Positions 18,477 through 27,529 of a stretch of DNA of 64,000 nt are shown piece after piece. The position numbers and the translations under genes were made by a program. Numbering within the stretch: position 1 is the first letter of the stretch; the number at the start of each line of letters is the position of its first letter. The notes beneath the pieces are model-generated. The model saw only the letters and a program-made list of their open reading frames with translations. It searched no databases and was not told the origin of the DNA. The stretch is from Algoriphagus sp. NG3 (GTDB taxonomy: Bacteria; Bacteroidota; Bacteroidia; Cytophagales; Cyclobacteriaceae): contig NZ_CP139421.1 in NCBI RefSeq assembly GCF_034119865.1, positions 1,612,001 to 1,676,000 on the forward strand, read 5' to 3'.

Positions 18477-20099
18477 ATGAAAAAATTTATTAACGTATTT
18501 TCCAAAGCAAGCGGCACTATGCTGCTTGCTTTTTGCTTTTCATTCCAAATCCAGGCCCAAAAGATTATTTCACTTTCGGGCGCCAACAGTCCCCAGGATG
18601 ACATGAATCCAGTTTGGATTGGGGACAATACGCTGTTGTTTACTCGGGCTTTTCACCCAGATAATGTAGGTGGAGTAAATGATCCTGGAGATATCTGGAT
18701 GACCAAAAAATCAGAATCAGGCGAATGGCAAGAGGCAGTTCACCGAGCTGATCTCAGCACAGATGGCTATGATTTTTCATTGGGATTAGAAGATTATCTT
18801 ACCCTGCTGGTGTACCACACGGGTGGTTCAAGATTTGGAATATACCAATATTCAAAATTTGGAACGGACTGGAATTTTCTGCGGCAGGTAACTATGCCTG
18901 GATTGGATAGCCTTTCAGGACAAGTTACTGGTAGGGTAGGATCGGATGGAAAAGTGATTTTTCTCTCAGGAAAGGGTAAGGATAGTAAAGGAAATGAGGA
19001 TATCTATGTAAGTGAGAAAAAGGGGCCTATTGAATGGTCAAAGCCTATAAACATAGGTTCAGCTATAAATACACCCGGTCAGGAAATGAGTCCGTTCTAT
19101 GATGCAAAATCAGAACAATTGTACTTTTCATCCAATATGCACGAAGGAGCGCAAGGAAAGGATATTTATATCGCTAAACGGATTGGGAATGACTGGACAG
19201 GCTGGAGTAAGCCTGAACTATGGGGGCAAATCAATACCCCAGGATCAGAAGTCTCTGTAACTTTTATCAATGAGGAAGAAGTAGTCTGGACAAGCACACA
19301 AAATAGTGATGGTTTTGCGGATTTATTGACTTTTGAGACTATTGTGCCTTTGGTTATACCAGACGAATTCATTGCAGCTAGCCCAGAACCGATAGTAGCC
19401 AATGAATCACCGGCAAAAGCAAAAACTGTTTCTGTGGAGCCAATATATCCGACTTCTGCAGTCGGATTTCCAGAAGTAAAAATGACTGAAGAGGATGAGA
19501 AAGTAGAAGAGCCCATTAATTGGTTTGTAGTGGATGCTAAAAACAAGAAAATGGTACCTTTTACTATAAGTTGGAAGCGTGGCGAAACTATTATCGATGT
19601 AACGGAGCCCGGCTTGTTAAAGCGCTCTGAATTAGTAAGTTCTCAAATAGGTGAGATAAAAGTAAGTGCTGAAGGGTATTTCCCAAAGTCACTTCCAGTC
19701 GGCGAAATCAAATCAGGAGAACCCACAGTAGTACTGATGACAAAAGCAGAATCCGGAAGTGTGATCGTATTAGATAATGTGAATTTCAAACGGGGTACAG
19801 CTGAATTGGAAGGGGAGGAGACTAAATCTTCTCTGACGGAATTGGCTGACTTCCTTGTGGATAATCCGGAGATGAAGCTAAGGATTCATGGTCATACAGA
19901 TAATGCAGGGGATCCCGGATTAAACAAGGCACTTTCTCTGGAAAGAGCTGGTAGTGTGAGGGATTTTCTGATTACCCAAGGAGTACCTTTCGAAAGCCTG
20001 AGGATATCTGGCTGGGGAGGCACCAGGCCATTTGCTTCAAATGCAACCGAAGCGGGTAGAGCGAAAAACAGAAGGGTAGAACTGGAAGTAGAACGATAA
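18477..20099 (+). CDS. OmpA-family outer-membrane-associated protein with PD40 repeats
   Basis: This 540-residue exported protein has a signal peptide ending near QIQAQ. PD40/TolB-like segments follow (about 30-280; NPVWIGDNTLLF, SPFYDAKSEQLYFSSN), then a linker rich in Pro, Glu and Ala, then a C-terminal OmpA peptidoglycan-binding domain (about 430-540). In the latter, HGHTDNAGDP and LSLERAGSVRDFL and the final KNRRVELEV are diagnostic. The domain order is common in Bacteroidota, where it links the envelope to peptidoglycan and sometimes accompanies gliding/T9SS proteins. It likely shares a transcript with the preceding deoxyhypusine-synthase-like gene. A strong bidirectional terminator follows. 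Confidence 0.92.
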   Translation: MKKFINVFSKASGTMLLAFCFSFQIQAQKIISLSGANSPQDDMNPVWIGDNTLLFTRAFHPDNVGGVNDPGDIWMTKKSESGEWQEAVHRADLSTDGYDFSLGLEDYLTLLVYHTGGSRFGIYQYSKFGTDWNFLRQVTMPGLDSLSGQVTGRVGSDGKVIFLSGKGKDSKGNEDIYVSEKKGPIEWSKPINIGSAINTPGQEMSPFYDAKSEQLYFSSNMHEGAQGKDIYIAKRIGNDWTGWSKPELWGQINTPGSEVSVTFINEEEVVWTSTQNSDGFADLLTFETIVPLVIPDEFIAASPEPIVANESPAKAKTVSVEPIYPTSAVGFPEVKMTEEDEKVEEPINWFVVDAKNKKMVPFTISWKRGETIIDVTEPGLLKRSELVSSQIGEIKVSAEGYFPKSLPVGEIKSGEPTVVLMTKAESGSVIVLDNVNFKRGTAELEGEETKSSLTELADFLVDNPEMKLRIHGHTDNAGDPGLNKALSLERAGSVRDFLITQGVPFESLRISGWGGTRPFASNATEAGRAKNRRVELEVER

Positions 20100-20188
20100 A
20101 ATCAGTTCAAAAATTGATCCTCAATTATACCGGTTATAGCTGAAGCTCTTTTCTGATAAAAGTTAGATATACTTACTGATTAGGCATA

Positions 20189-20223
20189 AAAACGGCTTTG
20201 AAATCATCTTTCAAAGCCGTTTT
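20189..20223. terminator. bidirectional terminator between OmpA-family and Gfo/Idh genes
   Basis: Perfect 15-bp arms (AAAACGGCTTTGAAA and complement) with a 5-nt TCATC loop and T-rich flanks on both strands, between convergent stop codons at 20099 and 20229. Confidence 0.93.
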
Positions 20224-20228
20224 CTTTT

Positions 20229-21686
20229 TTATAGAGAAAAGTCTCCTCTGTATTCCCGTTTCACAAATTGATTTGCAGGCTCAAAGTTGGTGACCTTCAT
20301 ATTTGGTCCGTCCCATACAAGTTTTATTCCTCTTCCTGGATAATCAAATTGATCAGGATTGTCAGCTTTAGGAGTTCTGTAGTCATAGCTTCTGATGGCC
20401 AGATTTCCCATTAGTACTGATTCTGTCAGCGGTCCCGCCAAGGAGAATGGAGAACTCAAGTTATTGTATTCTTCTGATCCATGTCCTGCTATACAGGCAT
20501 CTACCCAGTTCTTGTAATGCCCACTATCTCCTCCGGGGACTCTATACAAGGTCTCCGGTACATTGATGTCTTTGGTTTTGGAGGTAGGTAGCAATTGGGG
20601 ATTGATGCCATAGGTAGAGCACATCATTTTTCCTTCTGTACCTTCTATGATTACCCCATTACCTCCGTCACCCATCTGTTCATTTGGTTCTAGTTCTTCA
20701 GGACGGGTCGGCTGAATGCCACCATCCATCCAGTGGAATTCCAAATCTGATTTGCCCGGCCTGTCAAAGCGTAGGGTAATATGTGAGGAAGGGGGGCAGC
20801 TTTCCGGAAAATATCCTCTTTGGAATTCGCCGACATATACGGATCCCACAGAACATTCCGCAGATTTAGGATAGCCTAGTCCAAGCACACGGAATGGAGG
20901 CTCCATAATGTGACAAGCCATATCTCCTAATGCTCCAGTACCATAATCCCACCAGCCTCTCCAGTTGAAGGGCACGAGATTACCCACATACTCCCTGTAC
21001 GGCGCTGTGCCTAGCCAAAGATCCCAATCCAAGTCTTCTGGAGGTGAGAGAGGCGTGGGTGGCCATTGGATTCCCTGGGGCCATACCGGACGGTTGGTCC
21101 AGGAATATACCTTGGTGGCTTCTCCGATCAGGCCTGCCTCATACCACTCTACCATTTTGCGTACACCATCACCTGAAGAACCTTGATTACCCATCTGGGT
21201 TACTACCTTATACTTTTCGGCAGCTTCAGTCAGCATTCTGGCCTCATAGATGTCATGGGCCAGGGGTTTTTGCACATAGACATGTTTGCCCATCTTCATG
21301 GCTGCCATAGCTGCTACGGCATGTGTATGATCCGGAGTGGATACTGTGACTGCATCTATATTTTTCTCTTCTTTCTCCAACATCTCCCTGAAATCCCGAT
21401 AGTATTTTGCTTTAGGATGCAGCTCCCTACTTGCTTTGGCTCTACTATCATCTACATCGCATAAGGCTATAAAATCAACCTTTTCTGTTTGGGTGATTCC
21501 TCTCACATCGCCTCCTCCCATTCCTCCGACTCCTATGCCGGCGACACGGAGTTTATCACTAGGGGCTGTGAATCCAGGCCCACCGAGCACATTTCTGGGC
21601 ACTATGTAGAATCCAGCTGCAGCCAAAGCTGAACCTTTAAGGAACTTTCTCCTGGAGGTACCAGAAATTGAGTTTTTACTTTGCAT
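20229..21686 (-). CDS. Tat-exported Gfo/Idh/MocA-family oxidoreductase
   Basis: This 485-residue protein begins with a twin-arginine signal, SRRKFLKGSALAAAGF, so it is probably exported folded with its NAD(P) cofactor. The Rossmann motif VAGIGVGGMGGGDVRG is near 48-63, the catalytic-lysine segment VQKPLAHD near 147, and the C-terminal substrate domain includes DMACHIMEPPFRVLGLG. The family oxidises or reduces sugars and cyclitols, and exported forms also include redox-assisted glycoside hydrolases. Substrate is unknown. It is divergent from a GH20 gene across 419 bp, which suggests but does not prove a shared glycan theme. Confidence 0.93.
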   Translation of the reverse strand: MQSKNSISGTSRRKFLKGSALAAAGFYIVPRNVLGGPGFTAPSDKLRVAGIGVGGMGGGDVRGITQTEKVDFIALCDVDDSRAKASRELHPKAKYYRDFREMLEKEEKNIDAVTVSTPDHTHAVAAMAAMKMGKHVYVQKPLAHDIYEARMLTEAAEKYKVVTQMGNQGSSGDGVRKMVEWYEAGLIGEATKVYSWTNRPVWPQGIQWPPTPLSPPEDLDWDLWLGTAPYREYVGNLVPFNWRGWWDYGTGALGDMACHIMEPPFRVLGLGYPKSAECSVGSVYVGEFQRGYFPESCPPSSHITLRFDRPGKSDLEFHWMDGGIQPTRPEELEPNEQMGDGGNGVIIEGTEGKMMCSTYGINPQLLPTSKTKDINVPETLYRVPGGDSGHYKNWVDACIAGHGSEEYNNLSSPFSLAGPLTESVLMGNLAIRSYDYRTPKADNPDQFDYPGRGIKLVWDGPNMKVTNFEPANQFVKREYRGDFSL

Positions 21687-22105
21687 TTTATTAATTGTTA
21701 TGTTAAAGAGGGTTATTACTAGTTAGGTTTATCCGTAAATATGCTATTGCGTTGCATCCTTTATTACAAGAAGTAAGCAGGAGCCCTATGTCCTACGAAA
21801 GGCAGCGATGATCGAAGTAGTCCGGGTATGATATGTTTTTGATTTTGCACTGTTTGCTACATTGACTGAAAAAGTTGAAGACTAGGTTTCATTGAACTTA
21901 TAAGGTTAATTCCAAGCTTGGTTAGTAATCTGGAGAATTTGAAATTATTAAAAACTCCCCACAATCCAGAACCCATTCATAAAATTCCCAGTTGCCACTC
22001 AGAGAAAACTTTCATGCAAAGTAATAACTGTGTTTTATTATAAAATTAAATTATCTTGGTGAGATTATTAAAAAAATAGACAAAGAAAACCCAGTTCTAA
22101 ATCCT
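21687..22105. other. 419-bp divergent intergenic region, no supported gene
   Basis: The stretch separates the divergently transcribed Gfo/Idh and GH20 genes and must contain both promoters. I see no open frame of note, no terminator and no strong inverted repeat. A/T-rich runs lie near both starts. Confidence 0.5.
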
Positions 22106-23704
22106 ATGAAACATTTCCTGTGCGCTGCGACTTTACTTGCAGCATTTTCTTTTAGTTCCTGCCAGACTCCAAATGCGGTGAAATTGGAAGATACGGGCAT
22201 TATCCCTATACCACGCTCAATTTCGTCTTCTTCAGGAATTTTTGAATTAGGTTCGGGGTCGGCTGTTCAATTGATTGGCAGTGGGGAAGATTTAGGTAGG
22301 GTTGGTAAGTTTTTGGCTGAAAGACTACGTCCAGCCACAGGTTATGAAATTCCGGTTTCATCGGATAGCGGTGATTTGATTTTGGAATTAATTGGGGGAG
22401 AACCTTCCGAAAAGTATAGTATCTCTGTATCAGATTCAGAGGTAAAAATACGATCAACATCTGCAGCGGGGCTTTTTTATGGCACTCAAACGCTACTAAA
22501 AGCTTTCCCTGTAGAGATAGAAAACAATTCTGTCATAGATGCAGCCTGGGCAATTAGCAACGGGATAATTGAGGACGAACCGGAATTCGGCTATAGAGGG
22601 GCTATGCTCGATGTAGCTAGACATTTCATCAGTGTCGAAGATGTAAAGCATTACATAGATCAGATGGCTGATTTGAAATTAAACTATCTCCATCTTCATT
22701 TGACAGATGATCAGGGATGGAGAATTGAGATTAAATCCTGGCCAAAACTTACTGAAATAGGCGGCAAAACGGAAGTTGGTGGGACTGAGGGTGGTTTTTA
22801 TACCCAAGAAGAATATACCGAGCTTGTAAACTATGCCGCGGAAAGGTTTATCACAGTGGTGCCAGAGATAGATATGCCTGGCCATACCAATGCTGCTTTG
22901 GCCTCCTATGGCGAATTGAACCCTGGAGTGAATCTACCAAATGGGGATCTGGCATCCATGTCTGAGGGTAAAATTGATTTTGATATTCTTGACAAAAACC
23001 CTGTGGCCGCTGAGCTTTATACAGGCATCGAAGTGGGTTTTAGCACTTTTGCTACCAACAAAGAAATCACATATACTTTTGTTGATGATGTCATCAGGGA
23101 ACTAGTCGCTCTTACTCCTGGTCCCTATATCCACATTGGCGGGGATGAATCGCATGTGACAGAGAAGGAAGATTATATTTATTTTATAGAACGTGTCCAG
23201 GAGATCGTCACCAACTATGGAAAAACAAGTATGGGCTGGGACGAAATAGCCACGGCAAAGCTTAGCAAGGGGTCAGTGGCACAATTTTGGGCTTTGGAAG
23301 AAAATGCGGTCCTTGCTAAGGAACAGGGAAATCAAGTATTGATGTCTCCCGCAAAACGTGCCTATCTAGATATGCAATATGACTCCACATCCAGATTAGG
23401 CTTGCACTGGGCTGCATACATAGAACTGGATGATGCTTATAATTGGAATCCTGCTACTTATGCTGATGGCATCGATAAAAGTGATATACTAGGGGTAGAG
23501 GCTCCACTTTGGACTGAAACTATCACCAATCGGGCTGATATAGAATATATGGCTTTTCCGCGGTTGGCAGCACTTGCAGAAGTTGCTTGGTCTTCAAATG
23601 AACGTAGAAACTGGGAAGATTTCAGAAAACGGATCGCTCTTCAAGGACAGCGATGGGATTTCAGAGGAATAAAATTTTATAAATCTCCAAAAGTGGACTG
23701 GTGA
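22106..23704 (+). CDS. GH20 beta-N-acetylhexosaminidase lipoprotein
   Basis: This 532-residue protein starts with a lipoprotein signal (LLAAFSFSSC), so it is probably anchored in the outer or inner membrane. An N-terminal GH20b-like domain (about 30-145) precedes the catalytic barrel, marked by GYRGAMLDVARHF, HLHLTDDQGWRIEIKSWP and the catalytic Asp-Glu pair in HIGGDES (about 342-348). The barrel continues with WALEEN and ends with GVEAPLWTE and EVAWS. These enzymes release terminal GlcNAc or GalNAc from chitooligosaccharides, peptidoglycan fragments or glycans by substrate-assisted catalysis. All catalytic residues look intact. The gene has its own strong terminator. Confidence 0.95.
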   Translation: MKHFLCAATLLAAFSFSSCQTPNAVKLEDTGIIPIPRSISSSSGIFELGSGSAVQLIGSGEDLGRVGKFLAERLRPATGYEIPVSSDSGDLILELIGGEPSEKYSISVSDSEVKIRSTSAAGLFYGTQTLLKAFPVEIENNSVIDAAWAISNGIIEDEPEFGYRGAMLDVARHFISVEDVKHYIDQMADLKLNYLHLHLTDDQGWRIEIKSWPKLTEIGGKTEVGGTEGGFYTQEEYTELVNYAAERFITVVPEIDMPGHTNAALASYGELNPGVNLPNGDLASMSEGKIDFDILDKNPVAAELYTGIEVGFSTFATNKEITYTFVDDVIRELVALTPGPYIHIGGDESHVTEKEDYIYFIERVQEIVTNYGKTSMGWDEIATAKLSKGSVAQFWALEENAVLAKEQGNQVLMSPAKRAYLDMQYDSTSRLGLHWAAYIELDDAYNWNPATYADGIDKSDILGVEAPLWTETITNRADIEYMAFPRLAALAEVAWSSNERRNWEDFRKRIALQGQRWDFRGIKFYKSPKVDW

Positions 23705-23725
23705 TCGACATCTCAATCAGCAAAG

Positions 23726-23749
23726 AACCCGGGCGTCCCCGGGTTTTTT
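23726..23749 (+). terminator. intrinsic terminator of the GH20 gene
   Basis: An 8-bp GC-rich stem AACCCGGG / CCCGGGTT with a 4-nt loop, followed by T residues. Confidence 0.9.
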
Positions 23750-23859
23750 GCTGTTTAGAATTCCATGTTCTTTGATTTTCATGAAAATGAACCTAATATG
23801 GTGGTTAATTTCAAATCCTTCCACCGAGCACAGCGCTTGAATAAACTTAATTATTTTAA

Positions 23860-25209
23860 ATGGGCGAATTGATTATTTCCTTCGCAAACTGGATATGGGG
23901 AACCCCAATGCTTGTAATACTAATGGGAGGGGGATTGATGCTCTTGGTGCATTCAGGCTTTGTGCCCTTTCGTAAAATAGGACATGCTATTGGGCTGCTT
24001 AGTGGTAAATATGATGATGATCTTGCGCCCGGACAGATATCTTCCTTTCAAGCGCTTTCCGCAGCTATTGCCGCAACTGTGGGTTTGGGAAATATAAGCG
24101 GGGTAGCCATAGCTATCAATATGGGAGGCCCGGGGGCTATCTTTTGGATGTGGGTCTCAGCTTTTGTAGGGATGGCGACGAAATTTTATACCTGTAGCCT
24201 TGCGATCATGTATAGAGGTAAGGATTCTGAAGGTCAAATCCAGGGTGGCCCTATGTACGTGATAGAGGAAGGAATGGGTAAAAAATGGAAATTCCTATCC
24301 ATAATTTTTTGTGGGGCGGGAATTCTCGGCTTGCTGGCAATTTTTCAAGCCAACCAATTGACTGCGGTGCTAAGAACCGTCATCCTGGAACCAGCTGGTT
24401 TGGATGAAGGGGATAAAACCCGTTGGATTATAGGTATCACCATGATGGTACTTGTGGCTATTGTCATTCTTGGAGGGATTAAAAGAATTGCTGCTGTGGC
24501 CTCTAAAATGGTTCCCTTTATGGTAGGGCTATACTTCGTCACAGTTATTCTTATTGTTTTTAAATATATAGGTGATGTTCCTGAAATGCTCTTGAGAATA
24601 GTCACCGATGCTTTTACAGGTGAGGCTATGGCTGGTGGGGCAGTAGGAGCTGTGATTATAGTTGGGGCTAGACGCGCTGCCTTTTCCAATGAAGCAGGTA
24701 TAGGCACCGCTCCCATGGTACATGGCGCTTCCAAGAACAATGAACCCATACGTGAAGGATTGATCGCTATGCTTGGTCCTTTCATTGACACGATTGTGGT
24801 ATGTACGCTTACCGCTTTGGTGATTATGCTTACTGGCGTTTGGGAGTCAACTGAGAAAGATGGAGTGAGGCTGACTTTGGCTGCATTTGATATGGCGCTT
24901 CCTCATTTTGGCAGATATCTTTTAATGTTCGCTGTGTTGGTTTTCGCATTGTCCACGATGTTTACCTATTCGTATTATGGTCATAAGTGCTTTGGGTATC
25001 TATTTGGAGCCAAAAGAGCTGATTATTACAATTACTTTTACCTGATCACCATAGTGGCTGGAGCCGTGGCTTCTCTTGACGTAGTGGTAAGCCTAGTCGA
25101 TGGCATGTACGCGATCATGGCAGTACCTACTATGATCTCCACCTTTTATCTTGCCCCTAAAGTCAGGATAGCAATGAAAGACTATTTTCAGAGAATGAAA
25201 AAAGCCTGA
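23860..25209 (+). CDS. AGCS-family sodium:amino acid (alanine/glycine) symporter
   Basis: This 449-residue polytopic membrane protein has about ten to eleven hydrophobic helices. Family motifs are clear: VGLGNISGVAIAINMGGPGA near residues 71-90, FWMWVSAFVGMATKF, GGPMYVIEEGMG near 128-140, and ARRAAFSNEAGIGTAPMVHG near 270-290. Known members import alanine or glycine with sodium. The glycerate kinase gene follows after only 5 bp, so the two are almost certainly one operon. That pairing hints that the imported substrate, or a product from it, feeds the glycerate/serine/glycine pathway; this is inference. Confidence 0.94.
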   Translation: MGELIISFANWIWGTPMLVILMGGGLMLLVHSGFVPFRKIGHAIGLLSGKYDDDLAPGQISSFQALSAAIAATVGLGNISGVAIAINMGGPGAIFWMWVSAFVGMATKFYTCSLAIMYRGKDSEGQIQGGPMYVIEEGMGKKWKFLSIIFCGAGILGLLAIFQANQLTAVLRTVILEPAGLDEGDKTRWIIGITMMVLVAIVILGGIKRIAAVASKMVPFMVGLYFVTVILIVFKYIGDVPEMLLRIVTDAFTGEAMAGGAVGAVIIVGARRAAFSNEAGIGTAPMVHGASKNNEPIREGLIAMLGPFIDTIVVCTLTALVIMLTGVWESTEKDGVRLTLAAFDMALPHFGRYLLMFAVLVFALSTMFTYSYYGHKCFGYLFGAKRADYYNYFYLITIVAGAVASLDVVVSLVDGMYAIMAVPTMISTFYLAPKVRIAMKDYFQRMKKA

Positions 25210-25214
25210 TAGCG

Positions 25215-26327
25215 ATGAATATTCTTATTGCTCCCAATGCTTTCAAAGGTACAATGAGCGCTGCTGAAGCTGGGGGGATAATTGCAGAATACATACATGA
25301 AAACTATCCTTTCTATGCTACTTGCTTACTCCCAATAGCAGATGGTGGGGATGGTACCTGTGAACTGCTGACAGAAGGGCTTGGATTAGAAAAAAAGTGG
25401 ACATGGACTTTGGATGCGTATGGAAGACCGATTCTCTGCTCTTACGGTTGGGATGCTACTTATAAGAAAGCATACCTGGATATTTCTTCTGCTTCAGGGA
25501 TTGCTCAACTCGGCAATGAACCTAAAAACCCCTTTGTAGCTTCAACTTATGGGACAGGATTGCTTATTCAGCAGGTAATAAAACTAGGTGCTGAAGAAGT
25601 GGTTCTTGGACTGGGAGGTAGTGCCACGATAGATTTAGGAATAGGGATTCTTGCGGCTCTAGGTATCATTTTTTTGGATGCGAAAGGGCGGCAATTGACT
25701 CTCTACTCCCCAGACTATTTGTCTAGTATCCGGCATATTCAAAAGTCACCAACCATACCAAAAGTTAAATTTACCTGCCTTTGTGACGTTCAAAATATTT
25801 TTTTTGGAGATAAGGGAGCTGTTCCGATTTTTGGGCCTCAGAAAGGGCTGGCATCGTCTGAAGTCAGATCATATGAAGAGACCTGTGAAGCTACGGCTCA
25901 TCAGCTATACCAAAAACAAGGGAAGGTATTCCACGATCATCCTGGGTTCGGGGCAGCCGGAGGTGTGGCTTTAGGCTTATCCGCTTTTTTTGAGACCGAA
26001 ATTAGATTCGGCTCTAACTATTTTTTTGACAAGGTGAACTTAGAGTCCAAACTGAAAGAAATAGATTTTGTAATTACCGGTGAGGGGAGATATGATAGCC
26101 AGTCTTCAGATGGCAAGGCTTGTTTTGAACTATTGAAACTAAGCCATGCTCATTCTAAGAAAATCATATTAATTACTTCTGGTGAGGAAGATGGCGTACA
26201 GGAATTTGATCAGGTTCTGACTTTGCCTGATTTGGACTTTTCTGCTGCGAATTATAAAATGCAGGCGAAACAAAACCTTTTAGAGGTACTATCTTCAAAA
26301 TTAGACTTTGGGAGAGAATATTCTTAA
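25215..26327 (+). CDS. glycerate kinase (GlxK/GarK family)
   Basis: This 370-residue protein opens with MNILIAPNAFKGTMSA and LLPIADGGDGT, the hallmark of the class I glycerate 2-kinase family. Further family segments are STYGTGLLIQQ, GLGGSATIDLGIG, FGAAGGVALGL and DFVITGEGRYDSQS. It phosphorylates D-glycerate with ATP, giving 2-phosphoglycerate and sending glyoxylate-, serine- or sugar-acid-derived carbon into glycolysis. It is cytoplasmic. The start lies 5 bp after the stop of the AGCS symporter gene, indicating translational and transcriptional coupling, and a bidirectional terminator follows. Confidence 0.94.
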   Translation: MNILIAPNAFKGTMSAAEAGGIIAEYIHENYPFYATCLLPIADGGDGTCELLTEGLGLEKKWTWTLDAYGRPILCSYGWDATYKKAYLDISSASGIAQLGNEPKNPFVASTYGTGLLIQQVIKLGAEEVVLGLGGSATIDLGIGILAALGIIFLDAKGRQLTLYSPDYLSSIRHIQKSPTIPKVKFTCLCDVQNIFFGDKGAVPIFGPQKGLASSEVRSYEETCEATAHQLYQKQGKVFHDHPGFGAAGGVALGLSAFFETEIRFGSNYFFDKVNLESKLKEIDFVITGEGRYDSQSSDGKACFELLKLSHAHSKKIILITSGEEDGVQEFDQVLTLPDLDFSAANYKMQAKQNLLEVLSSKLDFGREYS

Positions 26328-26348
26328 AATGATTCATTAGGGCATAAA

Positions 26349-26374
26349 AAAAGGGAGACTGCAGCCTCCCTTTT
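26349..26374. terminator. bidirectional terminator between glycerate kinase and a small membrane-protein gene
   Basis: Nine-base arms AAAAGGGAG / CTCCCTTTT with an 8-nt loop, preceded by an A-run and followed by a T/A-rich tail. Confidence 0.85.
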
Positions 26375-26391
26375 AATTAAAACATAAGTTA

Positions 26392-26541
26392 TCAATGATC
26401 AGCTTTGTCTTTCTTGGTAAAAGTACTTCTTGTATCAATTGCGGTAATTCCGGCTCCAAGGCCGATTAAAATACAAACAATCACAAGAAAGGTTTGGGCT
26501 CCTCCAGCTAGAGGAGAAGTGAAAATATCAAGTAGTGTCAT
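26392..26541 (-). CDS. 49-residue single-helix membrane protein
   Basis: The minus strand from the ATG at 26541 reads MTLLDIFTSPLAGGAQ, then a hydrophobic glycine-containing helix (about residues 17-34), and a charged tail ending TKKDKADH before TGA. It fits tightly between a terminator and an AT-rich leader, which supports a real gene. A short N-terminus, one helix and a Lys/Asp tail suggest a small inner-membrane protein with a cytoplasmic C-terminus by the positive-inside rule. I do not recognise a family, and function is unknown. It may be co-transcribed with the acidic mini-protein upstream (start 26794), 70 bp away. Confidence 0.6.
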   Translation of the reverse strand: MTLLDIFTSPLAGGAQTFLVIVCILIGLGAGITAIDTRSTFTKKDKADH

Positions 26542-26611
26542 GATCAGTTTTTTGAATTGCTAAAGATTGGTCGAAGATAATTTCTTAATGTCAATTAACC
26601 AAAGAATATGG

Positions 26612-26794
26612 CTAATCGAATTGGTCATCATCATCGAACTCTTCCTCCTCATCATCTTCATCGAAGTCCAAAATATTATCATCGATAAATTCATTGTCTT
26701 CATCTAGATCATATTCATCTTCGAAATCAGTGCCGAAATCCTCTTCATCAGTGAAGTTGTCGTCATCTTCGAAATCGTCATCAAAATCCTCCAT
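26612..26794 (-). CDS. extremely acidic 60-residue mini-protein
   Basis: Of 60 residues, 38 are Asp or Glu, none is Lys or Arg, and nine are Phe spaced every 4 to 12 positions (DFDDDFEDDDNF, DFDEDDEEEEF). The frame has an ATG and a stop, and sits in the same orientation as the 49-residue membrane-protein gene downstream and the response regulator upstream. Such composition predicts a disordered or weakly folded polyanion that could bind metal ions, basic proteins or mimic nucleic acid, but no function is shown. A GAT/GAA-rich repeat could generate such a frame by chance, so conservation in relatives would be the key support. Confidence 0.6.
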   Translation of the reverse strand: MEDFDDDFEDDDNFTDEEDFGTDFEDEYDLDEDNEFIDDNILDFDEDDEEEEFDDDDQFD

Positions 26795-26923
26795 AGTAGT
26801 TTAGATAGGGGTTTTTTATAGTGTTGAACGACACGAATTAAATTAAAAAAAACATTTCACACTATAGAGTTCAATATTTTTTTTAAAATATTTTAGTAAA
26901 GAAAAAATACTTCAGATGGAGAC

Positions 26924-27280
26924 TCAGTTAAAAATTGATTTAATGTACTTTTTTATGAGGGGTTTTGACAAGTAATCTTTCACTACACTATATCCGCTTG
27001 CCTTGATAATGTCTCTTTCATCTACAGAACTACTCAGTATGTAGATTTTGGCTTCGTTTTTATCAGAGTTGAAATTATCCAGAAAATCCCATCCGTTCAT
27101 TTCCGGCATGTTTAAATCCAGAAACAAATAATGCGGGTTAATCGAGTAAATCTCCTGTAACGCTTCCTTTGCACTTTGGTACTTATAAAAACGACATGGC
27201 TCCTTCACATTTCTGGAAATGAGCTTTTCAGTAACAAAGGTACTGATCGGGTCGTCATCTATTAAGACAATTATTAGCAT
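26924..27280 (-). CDS. single-domain response regulator (CheY-like receiver)
   Basis: From the ATG at 27280 the protein has 118 residues and consists only of a receiver domain. The acidic pair is DD in LIDDDP (about residues 8-10), the phosphoacceptor is Asp55 in LFLDLNMPEMNGW, the switch Ser lies in LSSS near 83, and the conserved Lys is in LSKPL near 106. No output domain exists, so it works by protein-protein contact or as a phosphorelay step. No histidine kinase is adjacent. The open frame to 27289 begins with TTG and is less likely. This type (LNMPEMNGWDFL) is common in Bacteroidota. Confidence 0.92.
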   Translation of the reverse strand: MLIIVLIDDDPISTFVTEKLISRNVKEPCRFYKYQSAKEALQEIYSINPHYLFLDLNMPEMNGWDFLDNFNSDKNEAKIYILSSSVDERDIIKASGYSVVKDYLSKPLIKKYIKSIFN

Positions 27281-27529
27281 TAAGTGCAAAAATTAGTAGT
27301 TGAAATACAATATAATTACTACAAAAGTAATAGTCATTTCATGTTTATACAAATTTTTTCTCAAATAAGAAGCCAACAATAGTTTTAAAAATCACTATTG
27401 TGGATTTAATGATAAATTTTCAGGGATAAATGGGTTTTATCAGGAAATCAGCCTCTTTTTTTACTCTTGGACTAAAAAATAAGATATTCACTCTTGCTAG
27501 AGTTGGAGGTTTTCTATCCAATGACTAAA

